Numbered from the stretch's first letter, positions 36,076 through 45,290 are shown. The stretch: 64,000 nucleotides of DNA from Paenibacillus nuruki (GCF_001721045.1 NZ_MDER01000044.1:1-64000); one strand, 5' to 3'. Notes: generated by a model not told the origin, from the sequence alone. Numbers and translations: made by a program.

Positions 36076-37688
36076 CAGAACAAATAAAACAAACAGATGT
36101 GGTAGTAATCGGTGGCGGTCTAGGAGGCTGTATGGCAGCTCTTGCCGCTGCGAAGCAAGGATTGACTGTAACCTTAACAGAACCGACAGACTGGTTAGGT
36201 GGACAGCTTACATCACAAGCTGTTCCGCCCGATGAACATCGCTGGATAGAACGTACAGGAGCAACCGCTACATTTCGTGAATTTCGTGAACGGGTACGCG
36301 ACTATTATCGTCGGAATTATCCGTTAACAGAGGAAGCACGTAATAACCCAATTTTGAATCCGGGCAATGGATGGGTGAGTCGATTAGCGCATGAACCTAA
36401 GATTGCACTAGATGTATTACAAGAAATGATGTCGCCGTATATCCATACTCAGCGTATCCAAGTGCTATATCATACGGTGCCTGTTGAAGTAGCAACAGAG
36501 TATGATCGTATTGTATCGGTTACGGTTAGTCATACCCAAGTAACCGGATCAGTCGGTCAATATACACAGTTAATCGGTCAATATTATCTGGATGCTACAG
36601 AAGAAGGAGATCTTCTAGAGCAGTCTGGAACAGAGTATGTCAGCGGAGCAGAAGCGAAGTCAGATACCGATGAACCGCATGCGCTAGAACACGCTGATCC
36701 GCTAGATATGCAGTCGATCACTCATGTAGCCGCTGTGGATTATGTGGAAGGAGCAGATTTCACGATTGAAAAGCCAGCAGAATATGAGTACTGGCGTGAA
36801 TATATGCCTTCTTTTTCCCGTTTCCCTATCTTAAGCTGGTATGCTTCTGATGCAAACGATACAACCAAGTTAAAAGAGTTCACGTTGTTCCCTAACGATC
36901 AAGGTGTGACTTCATTATGGGATTATCGCCGTATTATCGATCCAGCTATTTGGGAAGAACCCCTTCGTTCACAGATTCAAGAAGTCAGTCTACTCAATTG
37001 GGCGCAAAATGATTATTATGCAGGAGCAGTGACAGGTGTACCGATCTATGAACGTACGCAAAATCTAGAAAGTGCCCGCCAGCTTACTTTTTCATTAGTA
37101 TACTGGTTGCAGACAGAAGCGCCACGTCTAGATGGTGGTAAAGGCTTCCCGGGTATTCGTTTGCGTGGAGATATTCTAGGGACAGCAGATGGGCTTGCCA
37201 AAGCGCCATACATTCGCGAGTCTCGCCGTATCAAAGCGCTATACACGATTACCGAACATGATGTGAGTAAAGAGTTACGCGGGGCTGAAGGAATCAAGCG
37301 ATATGAAGATAGTGTGGGTGTAGGAAGTTATTCACTTGATCTACATCCAACAGTCAAAACACATCGTACATTTTATATTCCTAACTATCCTTTTGAGATT
37401 CCGTTGGGATCATTAATTCCTGTGCGTATGACTAATCTTTTACCTGCTTGCAAAAATATTGGCATGACTCAGATTGCTGGCGGTTGCTATCGTCTGCATC
37501 CTGTCGAATGGAATATTGGAGAATCCGCAGGTTATTTAGCTGCATACGCGATCCAACAGGGCATTACACCACGTGAAGTCTACGAATCAACAGAACATGT
37601 CAGTCGTTATCAAGAGATGTTGATAGACGCAGGTGTTGTTCTGCACTGGCCTGAGGATGTAGAACAAGAAGTATTGAACCCCCAGTAA
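36072..37688 (+). CDS. FAD-dependent oxidoreductase (FAD_oxidored family)
   Basis: A 538-residue flavoprotein. The dinucleotide-binding motif DVVVIGGGLGGCMAALAAAK starts near residue 9, followed by WLGGQLTSQAVPPDEH. The C-terminal FAD-contact region includes NIGMTQIAGGCYRLHPVEWNIGESAG. This matches the FAD_oxidored (PF12831-type) family, whose members act on polyols, sugars or amino compounds. Its ATG lies within the stop of the DUF4127 gene. A strong terminator follows, so it ends the importer operon. A joint pathway with DUF4127 is inferred only from context. Confidence 0.85.
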   Translation: MTEQIKQTDVVVIGGGLGGCMAALAAAKQGLTVTLTEPTDWLGGQLTSQAVPPDEHRWIERTGATATFREFRERVRDYYRRNYPLTEEARNNPILNPGNGWVSRLAHEPKIALDVLQEMMSPYIHTQRIQVLYHTVPVEVATEYDRIVSVTVSHTQVTGSVGQYTQLIGQYYLDATEEGDLLEQSGTEYVSGAEAKSDTDEPHALEHADPLDMQSITHVAAVDYVEGADFTIEKPAEYEYWREYMPSFSRFPILSWYASDANDTTKLKEFTLFPNDQGVTSLWDYRRIIDPAIWEEPLRSQIQEVSLLNWAQNDYYAGAVTGVPIYERTQNLESARQLTFSLVYWLQTEAPRLDGGKGFPGIRLRGDILGTADGLAKAPYIRESRRIKALYTITEHDVSKELRGAEGIKRYEDSVGVGSYSLDLHPTVKTHRTFYIPNYPFEIPLGSLIPVRMTNLLPACKNIGMTQIAGGCYRLHPVEWNIGESAGYLAAYAIQQGITPREVYESTEHVSRYQEMLIDAGVVLHWPEDVEQEVLNPQ

Positions 37689-37723
37689 AACGTCGTTATG
37701 TCTTTGTAAATGATGAATAGATT

Positions 37724-37765
37724 AAATAGCCTTTTGTCCATATCATTGGACAGAAGGCTATTTTT
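37724..37765. terminator. Bidirectional terminator
   Basis: A 17-bp stem (37724-37740 with 37747-37763, one T-G pair) around TATCAT, with an A-rich left and T-rich right flank. It ends the ABC-DUF4127 operon and possibly the opposing sigma-like operon. Confidence 0.8.
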
Positions 37766-37828
37766 GAATACTGAATATAATACGATAGCGTGAAAGATCA
37801 TCACCATGATCATGATTGAATCTGAAGA

Positions 37829-38053
37829 TCATTCTGCTAATCCTGTTGTCACCAGTTCTAACAATTCAGTTCGTAATGTCTGCATAGCATCTTCATAAGG
37901 CATGCGTAGATATTTACTCAGATGCTTCATGTCTTCTTCGTAATAGTGAAGTAGCTCTAACATAGCCGCTTGATCACCATGTTGTTGAACCATGTGTAAT
38001 AGATTTACGAACTGATCTTCTGAGAGAGATACTGCAAGCTTTTGCGCTTCCAT
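37829..38053 (-). CDS. Sigma region-2-like small protein (RsoA-like), divergent copy
   Basis: A 74-residue acidic helical protein. The segment AMLELLHYYEEDMKHL...EDAMQTLRTELLELV lines up with the RsoA-like protein at 48925-49182 (AILFLIQKFSPKIMRSL...EDLQQEIHLKIIEAV) with one residue gap. In RsoA this region resembles sigma-70 region 2 and works with SigO. The start ATG, with GGCGGTGA upstream, lies inside the preceding gene; the two overlap by 49 bases, so they are translated together. The match is weak by eye and the function is inferred from pairing with a region-4-like partner. Confidence 0.5.
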   Translation of the reverse strand: MEAQKLAVSLSEDQFVNLLHMVQQHGDQAAMLELLHYYEEDMKHLSKYLRMPYEDAMQTLRTELLELVTTGLAE

Positions 38054-38361
38054 CGGTTCACCGCCTGTTGACTGATTTGTAGTTGCTCTGCTAATTGCGC
38101 TTCGGTCTGCTGATCTAGGTATAATCCTCGAATAATTTGTTTTCCCTGAGCAAAAGGTAACGAATCAATCAGTTCTTGAACCGCTATCAGACTATCAAAT
38201 TCTTCTGCTGGAAAAGAGTGATACTCATTGGTTTCTAACCATGTATGGATCGACAGCTGCTCCGAACGAGCACGTACTTTATTCCGATACTGGATACGCC
38301 AGGCGATCTGTTTGAGCTGTTTACGATAATGCTCGGATAATGAAAGAATCTGTGGCATCAT
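38005..38361 (-). CDS. Sigma region-4-like protein (SigO-like), short copy
   Basis: A 118-residue protein with a C-terminal helix-turn-helix (TEAQLAEQLQISQQAVNRWK) closely matching the SigO-like protein at 49223-49759 (TEKEISSQLQVTQQAISKTK). Both end in KR.(S/A)...L. The upstream helical part includes YRKQLKQIAWRIQYRNKVRAR. It has no region 2, so it cannot be a complete sigma factor; the overlapping downstream gene may supply that part. AAAGGAG precedes a double ATG. It is much shorter than the second copy and than B. subtilis SigO. A plain DNA-binding regulator is the alternative. Confidence 0.6.
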   Translation of the reverse strand: MMPQILSLSEHYRKQLKQIAWRIQYRNKVRARSEQLSIHTWLETNEYHSFPAEEFDSLIAVQELIDSLPFAQGKQIIRGLYLDQQTEAQLAEQLQISQQAVNRWKRKSLQYLSQKISS

Positions 38362-38633
38362 GATTTCTCCTTTATAACGTTTTCCTTATTTTGTTACTTA
38401 AGGGAACTTATGTTCTTATTTTATAATAAAAAAGAAATGATGAGGTTGGAGATACGGTTAATTTATAGCGATTTATCAGCTGATTTATAGCGAGGAAAAA
38501 GATGGACTTTTTGGAAGACCTTTAATTGACACTTGATCCCATCTATAGAAAGAGATAGTGTAGAGGTTGAATATCTATAGATCGTTAGTGACATACACGA
38601 TTATTTTGGAGAAGAAAGGTGTTTTTGCATGTT

Positions 38634-39149
38634 ATGCTTAAAATTCTAATGTTTATTTTTCTGATTCAGATTGTATATGTAACGGCATATACGTTAAGAA
38701 CGATCCTTACACTTAAAGGACAAAAATATATAGCATCGGCGATCAGTATTGTTGAAGTCGTTATCTATGTTATGGGGCTTAATCTGGTTCTCAAATATCT
38801 CGATCAACCGCTAAGTCTAACGGTATATGCGATTGGATATGGACTCGGTATCCTGCTCGGTTCTTGGATTGAGGAAAAGATTGCTCTTGGTTATATCACC
38901 GTCAAAGTAATCAGCGATGTACCGAATCAACGTCTAGCCGAAGTGTTGCGAGACAAAGGATATGGTGTCACTTCATGGCTTGGACAAGGACGAGATGGTG
39001 ACCGAATCGTGATGGAGATTCTAGCCAAACGCAAAAATCAGGACAGTCTGTATAAGACCATCCTGTCTGTCGATCCCAAAGCTTTTGTAATTATGGTGGA
39101 GCCGCGCGAATTCCATGGTGGCTTCTGGACGAAGGCAATTAAACGCTAA
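38634..39149 (+). CDS. UPF0316/DUF2179 membrane protein (YebE-like)
   Basis: About 171 residues. Three predicted membrane helices (roughly residues 1-18, 28-48 and 54-76) precede a cytoplasmic DUF2179-type domain (ITVKVISDVPNQRLAEVLRDKGYGVTSWLGQGRDG). This is the layout of B. subtilis YebE. The ATG at 38634 is used; a TTG at 38625 closer to GAAAGGTG is also possible. Function of the family is unknown, though the C-terminal domain resembles ligand-sensing domains in YitT proteins. It is monocistronic. Confidence 0.88.
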   Translation: MLKILMFIFLIQIVYVTAYTLRTILTLKGQKYIASAISIVEVVIYVMGLNLVLKYLDQPLSLTVYAIGYGLGILLGSWIEEKIALGYITVKVISDVPNQRLAEVLRDKGYGVTSWLGQGRDGDRIVMEILAKRKNQDSLYKTILSVDPKAFVIMVEPREFHGGFWTKAIKR

Positions 39150-39283
39150 TTGAAACCTGTCGATCGTGTAGAAAATCTTTCGCAATCAGACGCCCTTTAT
39201 CTATGCCCTTCAATGATGAATTGTTTATAACCTATTCAGTGGTTTAAATAATGATTGAAGCAAATAAGAGGAGGGCTTTTGAT

Positions 39284-40132
39284 ATGCAAACGAATATTCC
39301 AACAAAAAAGCTAAATGATGGACTGGATATTCCAGCGATCGGGCTGGGTACTTACTCGCTTAATGGTCACAAAGGTGTGGAATCGATCAAGCAGGGGATT
39401 GAAGTGGGTTATCGGCTGATTGATTCTGCTTTTAATTATGAAAATGAAGGTGCTGTGGGTAAAGCGGTACGTGAAAGCTCAGTCCCTCGTGATCAGTTAC
39501 GTGTCTGCTCGAAATTACCAGGACGGCATCATGCGTATGACGAAGCATTAGTCACCATTGAAGAATCACTACTTCGTACCGGACTGGATTATTTTGATCT
39601 TTATATTATTCACTGGCCGAATCCGAAAGTAGATAAATATGTAGAAGCATGGCAAGCGATGATTGAAGCACAAAAACGCGGTTATGTCCGTTCGATCGGC
39701 GTTAGTAATTTCTTGCCAGAACATCTGGAACGGATTATCGCTGAAACTGGTGTAGCACCCGTGCTGAATCAAGTAGAATTGCATCCGTATTTCGAACAGA
39801 CAGAACAGCGTGCTGCAAATGATAAACATCAAATCATCACTGAATCATGGAGTCCGCTTGGTCGTGGGCGCGGAGAAAGTGTGCTTGAAGATGCAGGTAT
39901 CAAAGAAATCGCAACCGCTTATGGCAAAACACCGACTCAAGTGATTCTACGCTGGCATACCCAGCTAGGTGCTGTACCTATTCCGAAAGCTGGCTCACTA
40001 GAGCATCAACAGGAAAACTTGAACATTTTTGATTTTGAGTTAAATGAAGAGCAAATGCGTACCATTTCAGCATTCAGTAAAGACAACAAACGTCTGTGGG
40101 ATCAAGATCCAGCAGAGTACGAAGAATTTTAA
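39284..40132 (+). CDS. Aldo-keto reductase
   Basis: About 282 residues, an NADPH-dependent (alpha/beta)8-barrel reductase of aldehydes and ketones. The catalytic tetrad is visible: D and Y in LIDSAFNYENE, K in CSKLPG and H in YIIHWPNP. The C-terminal IPKAGSLEHQQENLNIFDFEL matches the cofactor-binding loop. The ATG at 39284 is chosen because AGAGGAGGG lies nine bases before it; an upstream in-frame ATG at 39251 lacks a ribosome site. It is monocistronic with a strong terminator. Relatives include B. subtilis YvgN/YtbE; the natural substrate is unknown. Confidence 0.92.
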   Translation: MQTNIPTKKLNDGLDIPAIGLGTYSLNGHKGVESIKQGIEVGYRLIDSAFNYENEGAVGKAVRESSVPRDQLRVCSKLPGRHHAYDEALVTIEESLLRTGLDYFDLYIIHWPNPKVDKYVEAWQAMIEAQKRGYVRSIGVSNFLPEHLERIIAETGVAPVLNQVELHPYFEQTEQRAANDKHQIITESWSPLGRGRGESVLEDAGIKEIATAYGKTPTQVILRWHTQLGAVPIPKAGSLEHQQENLNIFDFELNEEQMRTISAFSKDNKRLWDQDPAEYEEF

Positions 40133-40186
40133 ACAAAGCACATCTTGAAGTACAGTTCACTACTATACAACCAACGTAAAAGATAC

Positions 40187-40218
40187 AAAAAAGGCATCCT
40201 TAATGGATGTCTTTTTTT
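40187..40218 (+). terminator. Terminator after the aldo-keto reductase gene
   Basis: AAAAAAGGCATCC (40187-40199), loop TTAAT, GGATGTCTTTTTTT (40205-40218). Confidence 0.85.
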
Positions 40219-40252
40219 GGTTTAAGCTGTCTATAAGTATTTAAAGTATCTC

Positions 40253-40813
40253 TTATAATAACAAGTGCACATGGCGTTTCAACCACTCTACATAACTTTG
40301 CTCACGTGCTATCGCTTTGGTCAGTACGAGATAATGTCCGAGATGAGGATGATCGAAATGCATAGCACCAGATGTATTTTCCTCGCCGAATAAAGGAATG
40401 AGTTGCTCATATTCCTGTTTTAAATGAACCAGCTTCTCTTGGCGCTGTTGTAGTTGATTTTCAAATAATATGCGTGCTTCTTCTTGTGATAACGTATGGA
40501 TAAAATACATTTTCAACATAAACGCATCTTTCTCTGTTTCAGGCAACGGTTCTGGCGATAATGCCCATTCTAGCAGTTCTTTTCGTCCAGCTTCAGTGAT
40601 CGTATACATTTTTTTTTCTAACTTTTCCCCTTGAATCTGAGTACGAAAATGAAGCAAACCTTCGTCCACCAACTTGCGAAGCTCTGGATAAATCTGACTA
40701 TGTTTGGCACTCCAGAATTGACCAATTTCTTTTTTAAATTGACTGGTGATATCATAGCCACTGTATTCTTGACGATACAATAAACCTAGAATCGCATATT
40801 TCAATACTCGCAC
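40253..40813 (-). CDS. padR: PadR-family repressor of phenolic acid decarboxylase
   Basis: About 186 residues with an N-terminal winged helix (RVLKYAILGLLYRQEYSGYD, then KHSQIYPELRKLVDEGLL) and a C-terminal dimerisation helix bundle. Relatives repress padC until a phenolic acid such as p-coumarate or ferulate is present. The GTG at 40813 gives the family-typical N terminus and lies nine bases after AAAGGGG; an ATG two codons earlier is the alternative. It is divergent from padC, with a perfect inverted repeat between them, the classical padR-padC arrangement. Confidence 0.88.
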   Translation of the reverse strand: MRVLKYAILGLLYRQEYSGYDITSQFKKEIGQFWSAKHSQIYPELRKLVDEGLLHFRTQIQGEKLEKKMYTITEAGRKELLEWALSPEPLPETEKDAFMLKMYFIHTLSQEEARILFENQLQQRQEKLVHLKQEYEQLIPLFGEENTSGAMHFDHPHLGHYLVLTKAIAREQSYVEWLKRHVHLLL

Positions 40814-40878
40814 GATCATAATCCCCTTTAAATATAGATTTGTGTATATTTGACCATAGCATATCAAGATGTTAAAAT

Positions 40879-40902
40879 AAACATGTTGATATTTACATGT
40901 TT
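40879..40902. promoter_or_regulatory. PadR operator
   Basis: AAACATGT (40879-40886) and ACATGTTT (40895-40902) are perfect inverted arms 8 bases apart in the padR-padC intergenic region. The ATGT/ACAT pattern fits PadR-family sites. Confidence 0.65.
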
Positions 40903-40970
40903 TATAAAACAGTTTGCAAGACAGAGTGAATGATATTTGAATTCAAATTCTAGAAAGCAGGTGCTGTATA

Positions 40971-41459
40971 ATGGAAAACTTTGTAGGAAGTCATATGATT
41001 TATACGTATGAGAACGGCTGGGAGTATGAGATTTATATCAAAAATGATCATACTATCGATTATCGTATTCATAGCGGTATGGTGGCTGGACGTTGGGTTC
41101 GCGATCAAGAAGTCGATTTGGTGAAATTAACAGAAGGTGTATACAAAGTAGCTTGGACAGAACCAACAGGTACAGACGTAGCGCTGAACTTTATGCCTCT
41201 TGAAAAACGAATGCATGGTATTATTTTCTTCCCTAAATGGGTACACGAACATCCAGAAATCACAGTATGTTACCAGAATGATCATATCGCTTTGATGGAA
41301 GAATCTCGTGAAAAATACGAAACATATCCTAAATATGTTGTCCCTGAATTTGCCGATATTACATTTATTGAAAATGCAGGCGTAGACAATCAAAACGTAG
41401 TTGCACAAGCACCTTATCCAGGTATGACCGATGATATTCGTGCAGGTAAAATAAAATAA
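40971..41459 (+). CDS. padC: Phenolic acid decarboxylase
   Basis: A 162-residue lipocalin-like enzyme that decarboxylates p-coumaric, ferulic and caffeic acids to vinyl phenols. Recognised from [57 protein letters not shown] and the conserved C-terminal [12 protein letters not shown]. The paired tyrosines and the Arg/Glu of the active site (Y in [11 protein letters not shown] in [12 protein letters not shown]) are present, and the length is exactly that of the family. It is divergent from padR, so induced by phenolic acids. This is a typical detoxification trait of plant-associated bacilli. Confidence 0.95.
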   Translation: MENFVGSHMIYTYENGWEYEIYIKNDHTIDYRIHSGMVAGRWVRDQEVDLVKLTEGVYKVAWTEPTGTDVALNFMPLEKRMHGIIFFPKWVHEHPEITVCYQNDHIALMEESREKYETYPKYVVPEFADITFIENAGVDNQNVVAQAPYPGMTDDIRAGKIK

Positions 41460-41513
41460 ATAATGATTTCATATACATCATAACAACATCATATAGCATT
41501 CATCTGAATGACC

Positions 41514-41547
41514 AAAAAGGAACGTCTTTGAGACGCTCCTTTTTTTA
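41514..41547. terminator. Bidirectional terminator between padC and the LacI gene
   Basis: AAAAAGGAaCGTCT and AGACGcTCCTTTTTTT form a stem with one mismatch. A and T tracts on either side allow use by both convergent genes. Confidence 0.8.
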
Positions 41548-41563
41548 TTTGTCTACTATTCTA

Positions 41564-42592
41564 TTAGGCTTGGTGGTCTGCATCATTAGTTAAAGCGATA
41601 GCTGATTCACGTTCAATTACACGACCAGGTACAAGTGCACGTCCGAAAGTGTAATACGGATTACTTACTTTTTTCAAAATGGACTGTACGGCTAACTTTG
41701 CCATGCGTTCGATATCGACTTCAACAGTCGTGAGTGGCGGCCGGGTTAATGTGGCATAGATATCATTATCAAAGCCGGTCACAGAATAATCTTGAGGCAC
41801 ATGGTAACCCAAGTCCTGCAATTTGTTAATTAGATTATGCGCGACCTGATCGCAGTTACAGACAAACGCACTTGGCATAGGATCAGGTAACTGAATATCA
41901 ATATAAACACCATCTTCATCACGGTCATTCAATATCCATTGTTGTTGCAAAGGGATTCGATGTTCCAACAACGATTTGTAATATCCTAGAAAACGGTCTT
42001 GAATACTACTGGTCGAGTGTAAAGTACCGACATACGCAATATCCCGATGACCCCCTCGAATCAACAAGTTCGTTAATTCATACGCACCGTAAAAGTTATC
42101 GGTAACCACAGCATCCATTTCTACATGCTCATCATAGAAGTCGAGAAAGATTTTGGGTAATTGCATTTCTTGCATAGCTTCAATATAGGGCTTGCCGATC
42201 TGCCCCAAAATAATCAACCCATCTATCTTTTGTTCATAATACAATCTTGGCAATGTAAGCATCGATTCTTCATGTTCGCCTAAAGTGGTCATAATGCCAT
42301 AATAGCCACCTTGTTCAAGGATCTTTGCAATGTATTTGTAGATACGAAAATAAAAGGAATGATTGGTACCTGTAAATCGCTCAGGAATCATGACCCCGAT
42401 ATTGTAAGATAATCCATCTTTCATTGATTTGGCAGCTGTATTATAGCGGTAGCCCATTTCTTCAGCTACTTGTTTAATCTTTTCTTTGAGACTATCACTG
42501 ACTCCGTCTTTATCTCCAAGCGCTTTGGATACGGTCACACTACTGATATTCAAGCGATCTGCGATATCCCTCATCGTTACTTTATGATTCAT
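41564..42592 (-). CDS. LacI-family transcriptional regulator
   Basis: A 342-residue repressor. The helix-turn-helix TMRDIADRLNISSVTVSKAL is at residues ~5-25, with the hinge region near residue 55. A periplasmic-binding-protein-like sensor domain follows (IGVMIPERF, GLIILGQIG, SVTGFDNDIYATLTRPPLTTVEVD). It should bind a sugar or related effector. No enzyme or transporter gene is adjacent on the same strand, so it may control a distant operon or itself. An ATCGAT palindrome near 42659-42664 in its upstream region is a possible operator core. Target and effector are not known. Confidence 0.9.
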   Translation of the reverse strand: MNHKVTMRDIADRLNISSVTVSKALGDKDGVSDSLKEKIKQVAEEMGYRYNTAAKSMKDGLSYNIGVMIPERFTGTNHSFYFRIYKYIAKILEQGGYYGIMTTLGEHEESMLTLPRLYYEQKIDGLIILGQIGKPYIEAMQEMQLPKIFLDFYDEHVEMDAVVTDNFYGAYELTNLLIRGGHRDIAYVGTLHSTSSIQDRFLGYYKSLLEHRIPLQQQWILNDRDEDGVYIDIQLPDPMPSAFVCNCDQVAHNLINKLQDLGYHVPQDYSVTGFDNDIYATLTRPPLTTVEVDIERMAKLAVQSILKKVSNPYYTFGRALVPGRVIERESAIALTNDADHQA

Positions 42593-42760
42593 AGGTACGC
42601 CCTTTCATATTGATTTTGACTATTATTATATCAACAATACTATTATGTATGTACTTAATCGATAACTTTCATCGTATATCTATATACCATTTGAATGCAC
42701 GATCATTGGGAATAGGCTAATATAAAATACATGATTATTGATAAGCAGGTGAACATATAG

Positions 42761-43801
42761 ATGCAACTACAACCGATAAACGAGTTATTACGGCAAGCCA
42801 TTACTGCTGAAGCTGAGTTAGATGATCGATACGTCAGCGAACGTCAAATTATTTATACGACCCTTCATCACCATCATATTGAGCGATTTCGCTTGAATGC
42901 GAATCATCAGACCTATATTTTTAAGCCGCTATCTTTACAACAACAATGTTATCAAGAACTTTGGACGTATACACATGTTATGCCCTTATTGCCTGACCTA
43001 TACCCGCAACTACTAGCTTATTCGGCTACAGATAAATTATCTTTTTATTCAAAGGATGATCGACCGGCATGGATCATCTTAGAGGATGCAGGTACGCTCA
43101 ATCATTTCCATACCGAGCAGACTTTGTTCTATATGATAGATCAAATGGTAAAATGGCATCGTATTCCTATATTATCGATTCCAGAATTGCCTGGGGATGG
43201 GCAAAAGCCGTCTATTCTAGTAATGACAGAGCAACTATTATCTCAATGGGGTACATTTGAAATATTCGTACAACAGCATATCAAGCCAAATAACAGTCAA
43301 ACACGTTGGCTTCATAGGATGCCAGTGTTAAAGCAGACTATACAACAGCATTCGTGGACGATGTCAGAAGTATTATGTCATGGTGACCTTCATGCGGGTA
43401 ATTATGGATATAACTTAGCAGGACGATGTATCATTTTGGATTGGGAACATTGTCATCGCAATACGCCTTTGTGGGATTTGTATCATTTAATTGATCTGTC
43501 GCATCCGTTGTTCCCGCGTGCTATGAATATCGATTTGCGCTTACAATTGTTGTCTTATTATTGGGAACAGCAAGTGAATCCTACGATATCTAAGTCACAG
43601 ATGATACAGGAGTACGTTATATTTGCTATAGTCTTTTCCAGTTGGATGCTGTTATTAATCCAGCAAGACTTACAGCAAGATCAACCGATCTGGTCACATG
43701 AACAATTACGTCTTCAGCAGACAGAAGTATGGGATCATCTAGAACAATGTATACAGATGTGGCACTCCACAATTATAGATTATTCTACAAAAGAAAAATA
43801 A
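42761..43801 (+). CDS. Phosphotransferase of the aminoglycoside phosphotransferase/choline kinase fold
   Basis: A 346-residue protein with kinase catalytic motifs: the Brenner motif LCHGDLHAGNYGY (catalytic Asp) and IILDWEHCHRNTPLWDLYHLID (metal-binding Asp). The nucleotide-binding N-lobe is weakly conserved (QTYIFKPLS). Such proteins in spore formers are often CotS-like or small-molecule kinases; resistance to an aminoglycoside is not implied. AGCAGGTGAA precedes the ATG. It is monocistronic with a strong terminator, divergent from the LacI regulator. Substrate unknown. Confidence 0.8.
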   Translation: MQLQPINELLRQAITAEAELDDRYVSERQIIYTTLHHHHIERFRLNANHQTYIFKPLSLQQQCYQELWTYTHVMPLLPDLYPQLLAYSATDKLSFYSKDDRPAWIILEDAGTLNHFHTEQTLFYMIDQMVKWHRIPILSIPELPGDGQKPSILVMTEQLLSQWGTFEIFVQQHIKPNNSQTRWLHRMPVLKQTIQQHSWTMSEVLCHGDLHAGNYGYNLAGRCIILDWEHCHRNTPLWDLYHLIDLSHPLFPRAMNIDLRLQLLSYYWEQQVNPTISKSQMIQEYVIFAIVFSSWMLLLIQQDLQQDQPIWSHEQLRLQQTEVWDHLEQCIQMWHSTIIDYSTKEK

Positions 43802-43803
43802 TC

Positions 43804-43844
43804 AAAAAACCTCGATAGCTAACTAACAGCCACGAGGTTTTTTT
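43804..43844. terminator. Terminator after the phosphotransferase gene
   Basis: AAAAAACCTCG and CGAGGTTTTTTT flank an 18-base loop. A and T tracts on both sides make it usable also by the convergent TM2 gene. Confidence 0.8.
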
Positions 43845-43875
43845 GGTGCTTATATAAATAGGAGTCATTCTTTTT

Positions 43876-44085
43876 TTAGAATTTCAATGAGTATCCTTCT
43901 TTATCACGGAATTTGCCTAAAATAATAATGATGATATCAATAATGACCCAGACTCCGCCAAGACCCGCTGTAAATAACATCAAAAGCCCTGTTCCGACTT
44001 TACCTACATAAAAACGATGTATCCCTAAATATCCGAAGAAAATACATAACAATAAACTGACTAGATTGCTTTTACGACTATACAT
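43876..44085 (-). CDS. TM2-domain membrane protein
   Basis: A 69-residue protein consisting of one TM2 domain: two hydrophobic helices joined by a short loop with the signature FFGYLGIHRFYVGKVGTGLLML and GVWVIIDIIIIIL. Widespread small membrane protein family of unknown bacterial function. A GGAGGG ribosome site precedes the ATG. Monocistronic. Confidence 0.88.
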   Translation of the reverse strand: MYSRKSNLVSLLLCIFFGYLGIHRFYVGKVGTGLLMLFTAGLGGVWVIIDIIIIILGKFRDKEGYSLKF

Positions 44086-44244
44086 AGCGTTCCCTCCAAA
44101 GTGTGTTGCTTATGAGATTACATACGTATTCAAAGCGGTCAAGGTTCCTCTTTTCATCATTTAAAGGTATATTTAGAATATACACACTACAACACAATAG
44201 ACGCAAATAACGAAAAATAATAGAGATTTCTTTGGAGGAATAGT

Positions 44245-45243
44245 ATGCAAAAAGTTGGACTGCTTATGCGCAAAATTCAATTTAGTGAGAATCAAGGGCC
44301 ACGTGTGTTTGCAGAACGATTACAAGCATTAGGACGAGAATTAGGCGTAGAGATCGTCTTTATTTCACCAGAGCGTCATGTGAGCGGATATGATTGGCTT
44401 CCCGGGTATGAACACGAGAAGAGTGATCTGGTGAACTACGATATTGTATTAGATCAGATCCATAAAGAACAGATTGAGCATGTTATTTATACGGTGTCTG
44501 GCTTTACGTATTTAAAAATGTTTTTGCCGAAAAGTGTACTGTTTCCACATAGTTTCCCTGATCCTGCGCTAACAGGATACGAGATGATGAAACCTTTTTA
44601 TAATATGGTCGATAAAGCCGTAGTACAGACTCCTTTTCTCAAACGACAGTTAGCTTCACAATTCAATATTCATGATGTCGATGTGATTCCAATAGGATTT
44701 AGCGAAACGCTGGCAAACAAACATTTCGATCCTTCACAAGTGGTGGAAAATCGAATCTTGTGGATTGGACGAGATGAAGAAAATCGCCGTCCTGATCTGG
44801 TACTCAAGTATGCTCGTCAGAATCCAGACAAAGAAGTATTTATGGTATTTGGTGGCGAACGTTATCGTGAAAGTATGCAGAAATATGATATTCCATCCAA
44901 TATTCACTTACGGTTTGCTTTATCGCAAGATGAGATTTTCCAATTGATGAATTCCAGTAAAGTGTATTGGAGCTGTTCTAAATTTGATACATTTGCGATG
45001 CCGCTTACTGAAGCATTAGCGATGGGCAAAATTGTAGTCAAACCAGAACATCCTTGTTATGACCATATTAGTTCGACCCATGCTTTTGCAGGGAATGAGC
45101 GCAATTGGTTTGAACTGGTGAATATGGCAGCAGCCTCTCCACGCCAATTTTCACAAGATAATCGGGATTATGCGTTTGACACGTTTTCCAGTTCGATTAT
45201 GAAAGAAGGGTATCGTCAATTTTTCTCGGAATGGTTGAAATAA
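44245..45243 (+). CDS. Glycosyltransferase, GT-B fold (GT4-like)
   Basis: A 332-residue cytoplasmic protein. The C-terminal donor-binding half shows ILWIGRDEENRRPDLVLKYA, then DEIFQLMNSSKVYWSCSKFDTFAMPLTEALAMG, a typical glycosyltransferase family-4 E-x7-E region. The N-terminal acceptor half includes FLPKSVLFPHSFPDP. It probably transfers a nucleotide-activated sugar to an envelope or spore component, but neither donor nor acceptor can be assigned. TTTGGAGG gives a strong start. The nucleoside hydrolase gene follows 47 bases later and may be cotranscribed. Confidence 0.75.
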   Translation: MQKVGLLMRKIQFSENQGPRVFAERLQALGRELGVEIVFISPERHVSGYDWLPGYEHEKSDLVNYDIVLDQIHKEQIEHVIYTVSGFTYLKMFLPKSVLFPHSFPDPALTGYEMMKPFYNMVDKAVVQTPFLKRQLASQFNIHDVDVIPIGFSETLANKHFDPSQVVENRILWIGRDEENRRPDLVLKYARQNPDKEVFMVFGGERYRESMQKYDIPSNIHLRFALSQDEIFQLMNSSKVYWSCSKFDTFAMPLTEALAMGKIVVKPEHPCYDHISSTHAFAGNERNWFELVNMAAASPRQFSQDNRDYAFDTFSSSIMKEGYRQFFSEWLK

Positions 45244-45290
45244 ACACAGTAGCTTAGAATCTAAAGAAAACATAAGGACGTGGAACCGTT

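Noticed and set aside
38367-38380. Possible cre site before the short SigO-like gene
   Set aside because: At least three mismatches to the consensus, and the context (a sigma-like gene) does not suggest carbon control.
42761-43801. Possible aminoglycoside-resistance gene
   Set aside because: The kinase motifs define only the fold. Sequence pattern is that of broad small-molecule or CotS-like kinases, with nothing specific to drug phosphotransferases.
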